A DNA stretch of 64,000 bases from Eustoma russellianum (GCA_036186865.1 AP025049.1:23775267-23839266), one strand, 5' to 3'; shown: positions 22,756 through 33,780, numbered from the stretch's first letter. Notes: generated by a model not told the origin, from the letters alone. Made by a program: numbers and translations.

Positions 22756-23313
22756 AACAACATTACTTCATTGATTTAGAGGCCTCGCCTATGATGGATA
22801 TGGAGGGGTCAAATGTACGCAACCATACAAATGTGTTAGAAACAAACAGAGATGTCCTAGGACATAGTCCAACTGGTTCCGGACACTAGTTATCGAAAGG
22901 GAGGTCAGGGGTTCAATTCTTGTCAAAGGCAAGAGAGACCCTTCCCAGCAAGTGCATAGTGTGGGAGCTTCCTTGGTCTGTAGGCTTGCCTGCAGTGCTG
23001 GGGGCTTCTTATGCATACTACTGTGTAAATGACCACGCTCCTGCTAGCGGTCCGTTGGGTACCTGACTTACATCCCTACACTACCTTTGGGACTGGGTGT
23101 GACAGGGACCCTTACTGGTTGGGGTTCAACCTTTAGAAACACAGAGATGGTTTCACGATAACCCATAATGAAAATTGCACCAAGCTGTGTCGATGAACTA
23201 TTACTTCACAATATAAAAAGCGTAAGCCAATTTAGTGAGTCATTTTATTTTGTTCAATCATATTCTAAAACCAACAAAAAAATATGTCCTTTACTTCATT
23301 GAAAATGAAAACC
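22756..23313 (-). mobile_element. TTG-tailed SINE-like element, copy 3, carrying a nested SINE
   Basis: Reverse-complement copy of the 6746/17804 family: AACAACAACATTACTTC tail at the left, CCAATTTAGTGAGTCATTTTA at the right. Imperfect 14-bp target duplications are at 22742-22755 and 23314-23327 (12 of 14). A 280-bp insertion splits it at 22855. Confidence 0.75.
22855..23134 (+). mobile_element. tRNA-like SINE nested in copy 3
   Basis: 280-bp insert with a B-box-like GGGGTTCAATTCT near 22911 and an A-box-like AGTCCAACTGGTTCCGG near the start. It is flanked by AGAAACA(AA)CAGAGATG direct repeats (22838-22854 and 23135-23149, differing by a 2-nt gap). Removing it restores the host SINE. The family is not recognised, but the layout is that of a SINE. 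Confidence 0.7.
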
Positions 23314-23534
23314 ATGCCATGCATAACAAACATATGTATTTCGTTTGATTAATTTACATCGTTTTAACAATGACTAGAAGACAGGACACAAAAAACGGGT
23401 TTGCACAGAACCACTTTGGCCATACAGCTACTTATAATTACCAAATCATTATATGAAATTGGCAGAGCATCGTATCGGTTACCTATTCAAACAGCAACAT
23501 TGCTGGTCGCCGTCACAGTAGTGCCACAACGTTA

Positions 23535-23822
23535 TTACTGATCACCATTCACCTCATGGCTTGGTGGTATACGGCTGCCGGCACCATCTTCCGTTTGTAA
23601 CGGCGGATTATGGCGGTCAGATGGAAGCTTTATTCTGCCAATTGATCTTTGAGGCTGAAGCTTCAAGTTCTCACAGTTGCATATCTCAATCATGAAACCA
23701 TCTGGATCATTGAAGAACAATTGATCTATTTTGCTTTCATATTCTCCGTCCCCAAGTGTTCTTTTTATATATTTTATGCTGTTTTCTTTCAGTTTCTGCT
23801 CCATCGCTCCCATGTCTTCACA
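23535..23822 (-). CDS. glyoxalase-like exon 2
   Basis: Acceptor TTAACAG precedes TGTGAAGAC (CED) at 23822. Codes the second VOC half with QLFFNDPDGFMIEICN, then a proline/charged tail (residues about 153-197) and TAA at 23535-23537. Confidence 0.87.
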   Translation of the reverse strand, partial: CEDMGAMEQKLKENSIKYIKRTLGDGEYESKIDQLFFNDPDGFMIEICNCENLKLQPQRSIGRIKLPSDRHNPPLQTEDGAGSRIPPSHEVNGDQ

Positions 23823-25100
23823 CTGTTAACCCAAAAGAAAATTCATCGTTAATATTATCATGAAATCTCAAAACTTCATCCCTCAGATGCTCAAATTCTC
23901 GGAAAACCTCACAAGAGAAAAAACTCACATCCACTTCGAGAGTTTCAGTCATCGAAGCAAAATTGGGAATACGTTAGAAGGTGTTCCTGCATTTGTTTAA
24001 GTGGGTAACACTACTCTCTTTCACTCTCTGTTTGACTTGCTGTCCCTTATTTTGCTCTTTCATGCATCCCAGGTAAGAATTCAAAAAAAAAAAGAAAAGA
24101 ATTGGAACAAAATCTTATTGGTTCTGACCACTAACAAATACGCGTGTCTCACAAAAATTGTGTTAGTTTTTATTTTGATTTGTTAAAAAATAATTTAATT
24201 TCTAAAAATAAGCATATAAATATATTAATAGTTAAAATTTCATTCTATTTTTTGAATAGCACTTGTACATTTTTAGTTTATATTGATTAACTAACCAAAT
24301 GAAGAATAAAATATTGACTAAATTAATTTAATTTTTTAAACAATACTAAAATAAAACAATATTTTTAAAACGACATGAGTCCCCCCCTTTAAAATCCACC
24401 ACACAAGCGGTGAGATTACCTCACTCCATTCTCCCTCACTTCCCGCTAGCCACGTAACAGTAGAGGAGAGTGGTGAAAGTACATGAGCGGTGACTAAAAG
24501 ATAATATGACAGTGAATACCTCAACTACTTCTCTCTCATGTTCCTCTCTACTGTTCGTCACATCACAGTAGAGAAAATTGGTAAAACTACATAAACGATG
24601 ATTAGCAAAAGATGTATGAGAGTGAATAGGGTACACGGTGACGTAGAAAGAGAAATGAGGAAGTAAGGAGTGATGGAATCTCATACCAAGACAAGAGGCT
24701 TATAAAAAGGTAACGAAAGAAAATAAGAAATTCAAATTTACTACTGGCACAAAGTAGTCGTTGCATAGCAGTGATGAATAAAGAAGAAAAAAACCTGAAA
24801 AGAGATGTGATTATCCATTGGGTCCAAATGATCCTTGTCAAAATCAGACAACTTATCTTCATCGGTTGCCTGAACCAGATGAATCCCAACTCCATAGTTG
24901 AACAACCAAGCCCCATCAAAATCCAAGCTTGGAGGCCTCTTCACTAGCTCTAACCCTAGTACTTTGGTGTAGAACTCAATGGATTCTTTCACAGACCTAC
25001 ACAATCTTGAAACATGGTTTAATGACATCAACGGAACATCAGATTTAGTCTCATTATTTTCATCCAAGTTTTCTTCCCTTTTAGCTTCTTCGTCCCCCAT
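23535..25100 (-). CDS. glyoxalase I-like / VOC-superfamily protein, two exons
   Basis: Exons 25100-24795 and 23822-23535 join in phase to 197 aa. The family is the plant glyoxalase I-like group near Arabidopsis At1g80160/At1g15380, single-domain VOC proteins. Visible motifs: SLNHVSRLCRS (metal ligand H29), FYTKVLGLELVKRP, FDGAWLFNYGVGIHL, DNHISFQ (H98), QLFFNDPDGFMIEICN (E148). This H-H-E set fits a metal-binding VOC site. True lactoylglutathione lyase activity is not established for this group. About 45 extra residues follow ICNC. ATG at 25100 was chosen because the upstream in-frame ATG (25253) adds a lysine-rich, family-unlike stretch. Intron 23823-24794 carries a MITE. Confidence 0.88.
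24411..24683. mobile_element. MITE-like inverted-repeat element in the glyoxalase-like intron
   Basis: Imperfect terminal inverted repeats of about 45 bp, starting TGAGATTACCTCACTCC at the left and ending GGAGTGATGGAATCTCA at the right. Inner arms around AACAGTAGAGG and CCTCTCTACTGTT also pair. The terminus resembles that of the 1519-1685 foldback, suggesting related families. No clear target duplication was found. Confidence 0.5.
24795..25100 (-). CDS. glyoxalase-like exon 1
   Basis: 102 codons, starting MGDEEAKREENLDENN (acidic, likely disordered) and then the first VOC repeat, ending DNHISFQ with CAG|GTTTTT donor. Phase 0. Confidence 0.87.
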
Positions 25101-25752
25101 GTCTTCTCGTCTTTTTTTAATTGTTGTTTTAACTATTTTCCCTGTTCCAGAAATGACTAGTAATCTTTTAGTTAAATCCTTAAATATCAAATTTTGAGGT
25201 CTTCGTTTCTTCGGTTGAGTATGTATGCATGACATTTGGCAGTCGGTTGACACGTGGCAATTAGTTGTATTATGAATTCATACGTGTTAGCATACAGGGG
25301 GGAGGGCCAAGTGCTGATGAATGTTAAAGGTTTGCAGAGAGTACTACGCAAAGAAGGCTTTGACGGTGTGGAAAAACGTAGAACTTTTCGTGTTCGATCA
25401 CGTTAGACTTAACAGAATAAGGGAAATGTATAAAAGTTTGCGTAGGCACAAGAGAATAAGAAATATTTTATAAATAAGTCAACAGTCTATAATTCAGTGA
25501 TCAGTAATGCCTCGATCTGGTATGAGATTATTTACTATACTTTTCGAGCACAGTGGTTATGCGAATATGTGTGTCTGTGCGTACACACACATGTATATGC
25601 GTGTGCCTATGTATTTATTTGGATCTGTATAATGTTCTGTAACCGTATTTGTACTTATTCACACTAAACCAATTTTATGGAAAATTTATACGGTGAATTG
25701 CGTTGAGATACATATTATTGAATCAAAATTGCTTTTAGTGCATGCTATAATT
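25101..25752. other. promoter-side flank of the glyoxalase-like gene
   Basis: 652 bp between the chosen start codon and LTR element C. It holds the gene's likely promoter and 5' UTR, a GT/AC-rich microsatellite-like patch near 25568-25605, and the TAATT target duplication of C at 25748-25752. No obvious TATA box is near the expected place. Confidence 0.5.
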
Positions 25753-26077
25753 TGTTGGAAACAATCAATCCTGTACCAAGACGCAATCGTACAGTATGTG
25801 CGTATGAAAACAGTAAAATAAACCAAACCCGGGGCGAGTCGAGGACACTGTCCTTAAGACGTATTGCTCCGGTATATTGTGCCTAACCGGCGTTAGCAAC
25901 CGTCTCCCATGATACAACGGGTACCTGTTCAGTTGAGCGGCACTGCTGAACTTGAACTGCTGCGAACCTTCGAGTGTCCTGACTTCTCTTGGACGTGATG
26001 CAAAACTCGATTGCTATGATGCTGTATGCTACGAATGCAGAGAGCAAGTGTGTATGGAATGCACACCCCTTGCCCTG

Positions 26078-26086
26078 TTTATATAG
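26078..26086 (-). promoter_or_regulatory. TATA box of the element C 3' LTR
   Basis: CTATATAAA on the minus strand, matched in the other LTR at 32052-32060. In this copy it points toward the glyoxalase-like gene about 1 kb away. Confidence 0.6.
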
Positions 26087-26387
26087 GGGAGTCGGTTAAA
26101 AGTCGGTTTTCGCAGATGGAATCGTGACCGTCGGATCATAACCGTAGATCGATTATAGCCGTCAGATTAAAACCTCCAAGCGGTTATGGAAGGTTTAAAT
26201 CTCAGCCTTTAGATTGAAAACCGATTCGTAGGATTAAACTTGGAGCGTTAGATGGAAACCACATTCGGTTGGGCGGTTAGGTTAGTTTAAATCTCGGCTG
26301 TTAGATCAAAGCTGCCTTTTCCGCCACCATTAGATCAAAACCGATTGATCTTATCGCATACCGTTTGAAAATTCTGTCCGCTGTCCA

Positions 26388-26635
26388 GCTTCGATTGATC
26401 ACATCGATCGATCGAAGTGACATCGATCGATCGATGTGATCGATCTATGTACGTCAGAATGATTATGAACTTTCTGTCCAGCTTCGATAGATTACATCGA
26501 TCGATCGAAGTGACATCGATCGATCGATGTGATCGATCGATGTAAGGCAGAATGATCTTGAAGCTTTCTGTCCGGCTTTGATCGATTACATCGATCGATC
26601 GAAGTGACATCGATTGATCGATGTACTTTACATAG
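26388..26635. repeat. ATCGATCG palindrome array in the element C 3' LTR
   Basis: Three units of 93-94 bp starting near 26388, 26481 and 26575. Each has CTGTCC(A/G)GCTT(C/T)GAT followed by two or three palindromes of the ACATCGATCGATCGA(A/T)GT type. The other LTR has the same array at about 32360-32595, with its second unit shortened. Confidence 0.9.
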
Positions 26636-27545
26636 AACAAACTATGTCTTCCCTCCGGTCAGAAACTTCTCACGCCTTAAGGGCACATCTAAAGTGTCCA
26701 ATGTGGTATTCCTCCATAATGGTGATGTGGCTTCATAAGAATAGGACACGTCACCCATTAACAATGTTTTCCATTCACTTTGAGCATTAATTTCTCATTC
26801 ACCCGGTATCGCAATTGAGTGATTCCAAAGCCTAAAATTAACTACTCGTTACGTAGATAATTAAGGACCCATTAGTTTTCGATTTTCATTATCAGAAACT
26901 AATCATAATTAAGCTCAAAGTATGTTGCTAAACCAAGTTTTGCAACCTCTCTTAATGGGCCAAAGACCAAACTTTAATTCCAAACTTTTAATTCTCCAAC
27001 AATCCCCCACATGAATGGAAATTAATGCAAATGCAGATGCAGACTCTAAGGATCAGACAAGAAAATATTGCATCAGAAGAGGTAGCTTCTGGCTTTGAAC
27101 CTTTCATAGTGATGTACCATCGGATTCACTCGGCTAATTAGTGACTTGATGTCTTGAACCAGTCAGCCTTTGTTGTGAACCTAGACAACGATACTCACAC
27201 AACATTTTCTTTAACACTCTTTTGGTTCTCATGGTTGTGTTCGTTTTGGCCATGAACAACCTGGTTTCAGAAAGTGTTTTAGAGAAATCTTGCCTCCCAG
27301 ATTTCTCATAGAAGCGGCCCCACTTCACATTTACATAGGTGATTCCTATCAAGAGTATTCTGCCATAGTCCACTTGATGTATCAAGATATAGGACATCAT
27401 TAAAAGCTTTAGCTTACCCTAAATATTCTCTGCAGACAGCACTTTTATGTGACAGAATGAGTAAGTGCTAAACTGAAGCTTCATAACTTAGTTGTCCCAT
27501 TGAACTAAGATTCTGGGATCTCCAGTCAACAAGGTTGGGTTACCA

Positions 27546-30500
27546 TTACAAAGATTCTTGCATTATAGGCTTTAGTCCCATTCCGTTCGTCAATCTTGAA
27601 ATCTGATCTCTAGGCAAGCCTTTTGTAAGCAGATCCGCAAGATTCTCCATTGATTTTATGTAATCAATGGAAATCACGCCATTAGAGATCAACTGTTTAA
27701 TGGTGTTATGTCTCCGACGTATGTGTCGTGACTTACCATTGTAGATGCTGCTTTGAGCACGTCCTATAGCTGACTGACTATCACAGTGTATGCTAATAGG
27801 AGCAATTGGCTTAGGCCAGCATGGAACATCTTCTAGGAAATTTCGAAGCCATTCAGCCTCTTCCCCAGCTTTATCCAGTGCGATGAACTCAGCTTCCATA
27901 GTGGACCGAGCTATGCACGTTTGTTTCGTGGATTTCCACGACACAGCAGCACCACCAACAGTGAATAAGTATCCACTGGTGGACTTCGAGTCCTTACTGT
28001 CTGATATCCAATTTGCATCGCAATATCCTTCTAATACTGCTGGATATCTCGTGTAATGTAATCCAAGATTCATTGTGTATTTCAGATACCTCATCACTCT
28101 GTTAAGAGCTTTCCAATGATCATCACTTGGATTACTGGTAAACCTGCTCAATTTGTTTACTGAACAAGCTAAGTCTGGTCTTGTACAATTCGTTGTGTAC
28201 ATCAGACTCCCGATTACCTGAGAGTATTTTAATTGAGCTACAAGTTCGCCTCGATTCTTCCTTAAGTGTATACTTAAGTCAAGTGGGGTCTTTATTGGTT
28301 TTGTTTTCAAACATATTAAAACGTTTGAGAACAGATTCAATATAGTGAGTTTGCGACATAACAAGACCATCAGCCATCCAAGAAATTTTAATTCCTGGAA
28401 TAACATTGGCAACCCCCATGTCCTTCATATCAAAATTTCGTGTTAACATCTTCTTCGTACTCAAGATGATGTCACGAGTACTGCCCACGATTAGCATGTC
28501 GTCTACATAGAGACATACTATTACATAGGCATTTGGTGTGCTCTTGACGTATACACACTTGTCGCATTCATTGATCCTGAAGTCGTTTGACATCATTACC
28601 TGATCAAACTTTAAATGCCATTACTTGGGTGCTTGTTTAAGTCCGTACAGAGACTTAACAAGTCTACACACTTTCCTTTCTTGTCATGGAACGACGAACC
28701 CTTCGGGTTGTTCCATATAAATCTCTTCCTCTAACTCACCATTAAGAAAGGCAGTCTTTACATCCATTTGATGGATTTCTAAATCATAGACTGCAGCAAT
28801 AGCTACTAGCATCCTTATGGAAGTGATCCTAGTCACTGGCGAGTAGGTATCAAAGAAGTCAAAGCCTTCTTTCTGTTTGTAGCCCTTGGCTACTAACCTG
28901 GCCTTGTACTTGTCGATAGATCCATCTTCTTTCAATTTTTTCCTGAAAATCCACTTGCATCCGAGTGGTTTACTTCCTGGAGGAAGATCTACCAGCTCTC
29001 AAGTGTGATTTTGAAGAATGAAATCTATCTCACTATTCACTGCTTCTTTCCAGAAAGGAGCTTCCGGAGATGTCATCGCCTCAGAGAAAGATCTCGGCTC
29101 ATTTTCTACCATGTAGGTTAGAAAATCTGGTCCAAAAGACGTCGGTATTTTGGCTCGTTTGCTTTGACGAGGTTCCTCAGTCTCTTGAGGAGTCGTCTCA
29201 CGCACTCGCTTACTAGTGCTAGCTTCTTCACCACTTTTGTCTTTCTTCGGAAAGACATTTTCAAAGAACATTGCATTCCTCGACTCCATGACAACATTTT
29301 CATGTATCTCGGGAATGTCCGATTTGTGCACTAAGAAACGATATGCACTACTGTTCGTTGCATAGCCGATGAATATGCAATTAATTGTTTTAGGCCCGAT
29401 TCTCACTTGTCTTGGTTTAGGTACAGCAACCTTCGCCAGACACCCCCACACTTTCAAGTATTTGTAACTAGGCTTATAGCCTTTCCAAAGTTCATATGGG
29501 GTTTTATCTGTCTTCTTGGACAGAATCCTATTTAAAATGATGTTGGCGGAGAGAATTGCCTCCCCCCACAAGTTCTGAGGTAAACCCGAACTTATCAACA
29601 TAGCATTCATCATCTCCTTTAGAGTACGGTTTTTGCGTTCTGCAATATCATTCGATTGGGGTGAATATGGTGCAATCGTTTGGTGAATAATGCCATGTTC
29701 TGAACAGAATTCATTAAACGATGCGTCATATTCCCCGCCACTATCACTTCGAATTGTTTTAATTCGTTTGCTAAGTTGATTCTCAACTTCATTCTTATAA
29801 TCTTTAAAAGCATCAATGGCCTCATCTTTGCTACTTAGCAAATAAACATAACAGTATCTAGTGCAATCGTCGATAAAAGTTACAAAGTACTTTTTACCTC
29901 CTCTTGTTTGCACAAACTTTAAATCACACAAGTCTGTATGAATTAAATCCAACGATTCAGTGTTTCGTTCTGTTGAAGGAAATGGCGCTTTTGTCAATTT
30001 TGCTTCAACACATGCTTGACATTTTTCTTTATTATTAAAGTCTAGTTTGGGCAATAAGCCAAGGCTAATCATTCGTTGTATTGACTTGTAATTAACATGT
30101 CCCAAACGAAAATGCCATAAACAAGAAGACTCAAGCATGTAAGCAGAAGAGGAAACAATTTTATTAGCCTCAGTGGGCGCAACTTTCTTAGGTACAATCG
30201 TCATAACATTTAACTTAAACATGTTATCAGTAAGGTACCCCTTTCCCAAATACACGCCACTCTTAGAAAGTGTAAATTTGTTTGCCTAAAAAACAAGCTT
30301 GAAACCATGACTAACTAGCAGTGCGCCAGAAACCAAGTTTTTCCTGATGTCAGGAACATGTAACACATTCTGCAGGGTTAACTCCCGTCCTTAGGTCAGT
30401 TTCAGAACCACCTTACCCGATCCTTCGATCTTTGAGCTGTCAGAGTTTCCCATGAAGAGTTGTTCTTTGTTTGTCGTGGGTACATATTCTCTGAACATTG

Positions 30501-31581
30501 CCCTGTTCGCACAAACATGTCGAGTGGCCCCTGTGTCCACCCACCATTCACGCGGGTTCCCCACTGCATTGCACTCGGTCACCACTACGCAGAGATTCAA
30601 ATCTTCCATTGCGCCAATCAGATTCGTTTTTGCTTTATTTTGATTCTGATTCTTTTTGGGCTTACGACAGTCACTGCTCCGGTGCCCTGGTTTTCCACAA
30701 TTATAACACTTACCTGTGAACTTCTTTGCAATCTCCTTGCCCTTGACGTTCACGCCCAAAGTGTTATTTTTCTTTTTGTTCTTTGCCTCAGCAACATGAG
30801 CCTTGGCTTGACTAGACGAAGTGGTTGGCTTTCTTTCGGCACGACGATTGTCCTCTTCAATTCGAAGACGGACAATCAGATCCTCCATCTTCATTTCCTT
30901 TCTTTTGTGTTTGAGATAGCTTTTAAATTCCCTCCACGAAGGAGGCAACTTCTCAATCACAGCCGCAACCTGGAAAGATTCACTGAGCGTCATGCCCTCC
31001 TCTTCCATCTCAGATACCAACATCTGTATTTCCTCAACCTGCGAAATTACCGTTTTGGAATCTAGCATCTTATAGTCGAAAAATTTTCCAACTATTAACT
31101 TTTTCGTGCCAGCATCTTCTGTACGATACTTTTTATCTAAAGCCGACCAAAACGCTTTTGCAGTTTTGTAAGTACAAAACACGCCATAGATAGTATTATC
31201 TAGGCAACTCAGAATCAAATTTAAACAACAAAAATTTGTATACGCCCATGCTTCAGCCCCCAAGGCGTTCTGCATGTTCTGATTTTGATCCTCCACAGGT
31301 TCAACCATGGGTGGATCCTCGCTTAGCATCCTGGCCAATCCCAGCGCTGTGAGATAGAACAACATCTTTTGCTGTCATCTCTTGAAAAAACTGCCGGCGA
31401 ACTTTTCCGGCTTCTCCACGTGTGTAGCTGTGGCAGCCGGATTCATCTGAGGCCCTCCAGTAGGTGCCAACGGAACTGTGTTGAATGGCGCACCGGCAGC
31501 AACATTATTTGCCCCGTCAGGTGCAGACACAGAGTGAGCACCATTAAAGCCTTGAACAGAGTTTGAGCTTTCGTTTTCCAT
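27546..31581 (-). pseudogene. element C gag-pol remnant
   Basis: Gag from MENESSNSVQGFNG (31581), zinc knuckle CYNCGKPGHRSSDC near 30700, protease WWVDTGATRHVC near 30530, integrase (HTDLCD, FIDDCTRY, RSDSGGEY and a NDIAERKNR motif) in 28999-30255, RT with CLYVDDMLI near 28500, RNase H with CDANW, STMEAEF and ADLLTKGLP to 27546. In-frame stops near 31374, 30390, 30288, 28997, 28683 and 28615, plus a frame change near 28300, make it non-functional. Confidence 0.93.
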
Positions 31582-31714
31582 TCCTGTTCAGTTCGATCAA
31601 AACTTACAGATCAGAACAGAATCAAATTTAAGAAATGAGTAGAAGTAGACTGCAAATCAGTATGAACACTGCTTTGCATAAATAAAAAAAATGGTACAGA
31701 AGTAATTGAATTGG

Positions 31715-31729
31715 AATACGTCTTAAGAA
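31715..31729 (-). promoter_or_regulatory. element C primer-binding position, complementary to its own U5
   Basis: Immediately inside the 5' LTR the minus strand reads TTCTTAAGACGTATT. This is not the TGGTATCAGAGC site seen in D, E, F and G. Its 13-nt core (31715-31727) is the exact reverse complement of 31830-31842 in U5, conserved at 25853-25865 in the other LTR. Role in priming is inferred. Confidence 0.5.
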
Positions 31730-32969
31730 TGTTGGAAACAATCAATCCTGTACCAAGACACAATCGTACAGTGTGTGCGTATGAAAACAGTAAAATAAAC
31801 CAAACCCGAGGAGAGTCGAAGACTCTGTCCTTAAGACGTATTGCTCCGGTATATTGTGCCTAACCGGCGTTAGCAACCGTCTCCCAGGATACAACGGGTA
31901 CCTGTTCAGTTGAGCGGCACTGCTGAACTTGAACTGCTACGAACCTTCGAGTGTCCTGACTTCTCTTGGACGTGATGCAAAACTCAAATGCTATGGATGC
32001 TGTATGCTACGAATGCAGAGAGCGTGTATGGAATGCACACCCCTTGCCCTGTTTATATAGGAGAGTCGGTTAAAAGTCGGTTTTCGCAGATGGAATCGTG
32101 ACCGTCGGATCATAACCGTAGATCGATTATAGCCGTCAGATTAAGACCTCCAAGCGGTTCTGGAAGGTTTAAATCTCAGCCTTTAGATTGAAAACCGATT
32201 CGTAGGATTAAACTTGGAGCGTTAGATGGAAACCACATTCGGTTGGGCGGTTAGTTCAGTTTAAATCTCGGCCGTTAGATCAAATCTACCTTTTCCGTCA
32301 CCATTAGAACAAAACCGATTGATCTTATCGCATACCGTTTGAAAATTCTATCCGCTGTCCAACTTCGATCGATCACATCGATCGATCGAAGTGACATCGA
32401 TCGATAAATGTGATCGATCGATGTACTTCAGAATGATTATGAACTTTCTGTCCAGCTTCGATCGATTACATCAACCGATCGATGTGATCGATCGATGTAA
32501 GGCAGAATGATCTTGAAGCTTTTTGTCCGGCTTTGATCGATTACATCGATCGATCGAAGTGACATCAATCGATCGATGTGATCGATCAATGTACTTAACA
32601 TAGAACGAACTATGTCTTCCCTCCGGTCAGAAACTTCTCACGCCCCAAGGGCACATCTAAAGTGTCCAATGTGGTATTTCTCCATAAGGGTGATGTGGCT
32701 TCATAAGAATAGGACACGTCACCCATTAACAATGTTTTCCATCCACTTTGAGCATTAATTTCTCATTCACGCTATATCGTAATTGAGTGATTCCAAAGCC
32801 TAAAATCAACTACTCGTTACGTAGATAATTAAGGACCCATTAGTTTTCGATTTTCATTATCTGAAACTAATCATAATTAAGCTCAAAGTATGTTGCTAAA
32901 CCAAGTTTTGCAACCTCTCTTAATGGGCCAAAGCCCAAACTTTAATTCCAAACTTTTAATTCTCCAACA
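31730..32969 (-). repeat. 5' LTR of element C
   Basis: 1,240 bp, TGTTGGA...TCCAACA, paired with 25753-27001. TATA box on the minus strand at 32060-32052. Confidence 0.95.
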
Positions 32970-32974
32970 TAATT

Positions 32975-33217
32975 TGCTCCCAGTTTTTCGAAAACGTTCT
33001 GAACTTCTAACGAGAGCTATAAAATGAGGCGGATATGTGAGATGGTGTTGGCATATACTTATAAAATGTATAAGGTTTTAAGAGAGTTGAAATAGATTTA
33101 GTACCGATACGTTCACTATAATGAATGTTTAGGAGGAGGTTAGATGTGTTTCGAGGATATCATAGTATATTACGGAGCATGTGTGAAGAAGAGTGTTAGT
33201 CGTCGGAGCGTGATGTT
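32975..33217. other. host DNA between elements C and D
   Basis: About 240 bp of AT-rich sequence continuing from 25747 if element C is removed. No feature was seen. Confidence 0.6.
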
Positions 33218-33759
33218 TGTTAAAGTTGCTGCTGCAGAGGTGCACGAAGCACAGCAGCAAACAAGAAGCACAAACGCAAGCTCAAGTAGATGCTGAAGAA
33301 TTAGAGCAGCTGGAAGCCTATTGAAAGCATACGGATAGCAACTAATGGCTGAAATTACAGCCATGAATGACTGAGATTGAAAAACCAGCAGCTACATGGA
33401 TCAATCAAGAAGAAGTTAGCTGGAAGAAGGAGGCTTGCAGGTTGTTGGTGGGCAGTTTCAATAAGCAAGTAAAATGACGCTTTTGCCCCTCTGTAAATAA
33501 ATCTGTAGCAGTTAGTTAAGAGATATTCTTGTAATTTTACTATTTTCTTCCTTTCCCACTTTGTTTCAAGCATGTATAAATTGATTTAGCAGCTACATTT
33601 GATGTAATTCGGTTGTTATCTTCAAGTTGAAATAGAAAAGCTTCTTGCTTCTCTTGAATTTTCTTTCACGTTTGCCTTGAGTTCAAATTGATTCAAATCT
33701 TTCTTTGTTGAATGAGTTGATTGATTTCTTAGTTGTTTGTTCAAGTAGTTAGTTGTTCA
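33218..33759 (+). repeat. 5' LTR of element D
   Basis: Starts TGTTAAAG; end placed at TTGTTCA, about 10 bp before the primer-binding site. Only its first 99 bp can be compared with the 3' LTR. A short insertion near 33250 distinguishes the two. Confidence 0.7.
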
Positions 33760-33768
33760 ATTTTGTAA

Positions 33769-33780
33769 TGGTACCAGAGC
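33769..33780 (+). promoter_or_regulatory. primer-binding site of element D
   Basis: TGGTACCAGAGC, one base from the canonical TGGTATCAGAGC complementary to the 3' end of initiator-Met tRNA. Confidence 0.75.

Larger units (their letters stand above)
25753..27001 (-). repeat. 3' LTR of element C
   Basis: 1,249 bp. On the minus strand it contains an ATCGATCG array (26388-26635), a cluster of CGGTTA/CCGTTAGAT motifs (about 26090-26345), a TATA box (CTATATAAA, complement of 26078-26086), then R/U5. The internal side has a G-rich purine stretch (GTGGGGGAT on the minus strand, 27002-27010) as polypurine tract. Confidence 0.95.
25753..32969 (-). mobile_element. Ty1/copia element C, full length with both LTRs, coding-dead
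   Basis: 7,217-bp element: LTRs 25753-27001 and 31730-32969, both TGTTGGA...TCCAACA, and a perfect 5-bp target duplication TAATT at 25748-25752 and 32970-32974. Minus-strand Gag starts at 31581 and RNase H ends at 27546. LTRs are similar (a few percent different by eye, one array shortened), so the insertion is fairly recent. It is oriented so that its 3' LTR faces the glyoxalase-like gene. Confidence 0.95.

Noticed and set aside
22900..22925. tRNA-like B-box, possible tRNA gene
   Set aside because: No cloverleaf or acceptor stem; flanking target duplications show a SINE.
25101..25253. Upstream in-frame start at 25253 for the glyoxalase-like gene (51 extra residues)
   Set aside because: The extension is lysine-rich and unlike the family's N-termini; the ATG at 25100 gives a family-like length. 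A transit peptide cannot be fully excluded.
26388..26640. Possible CRISPR-like regular repeats
   Set aside because: Period about 93 bp, palindromic units, conserved spacers, inside plant LTRs; not a CRISPR array.
30460..31065. 201-codon plus-strand open frame
   Set aside because: Lies opposite element C's Gag coding sequence and has no recognised domain.
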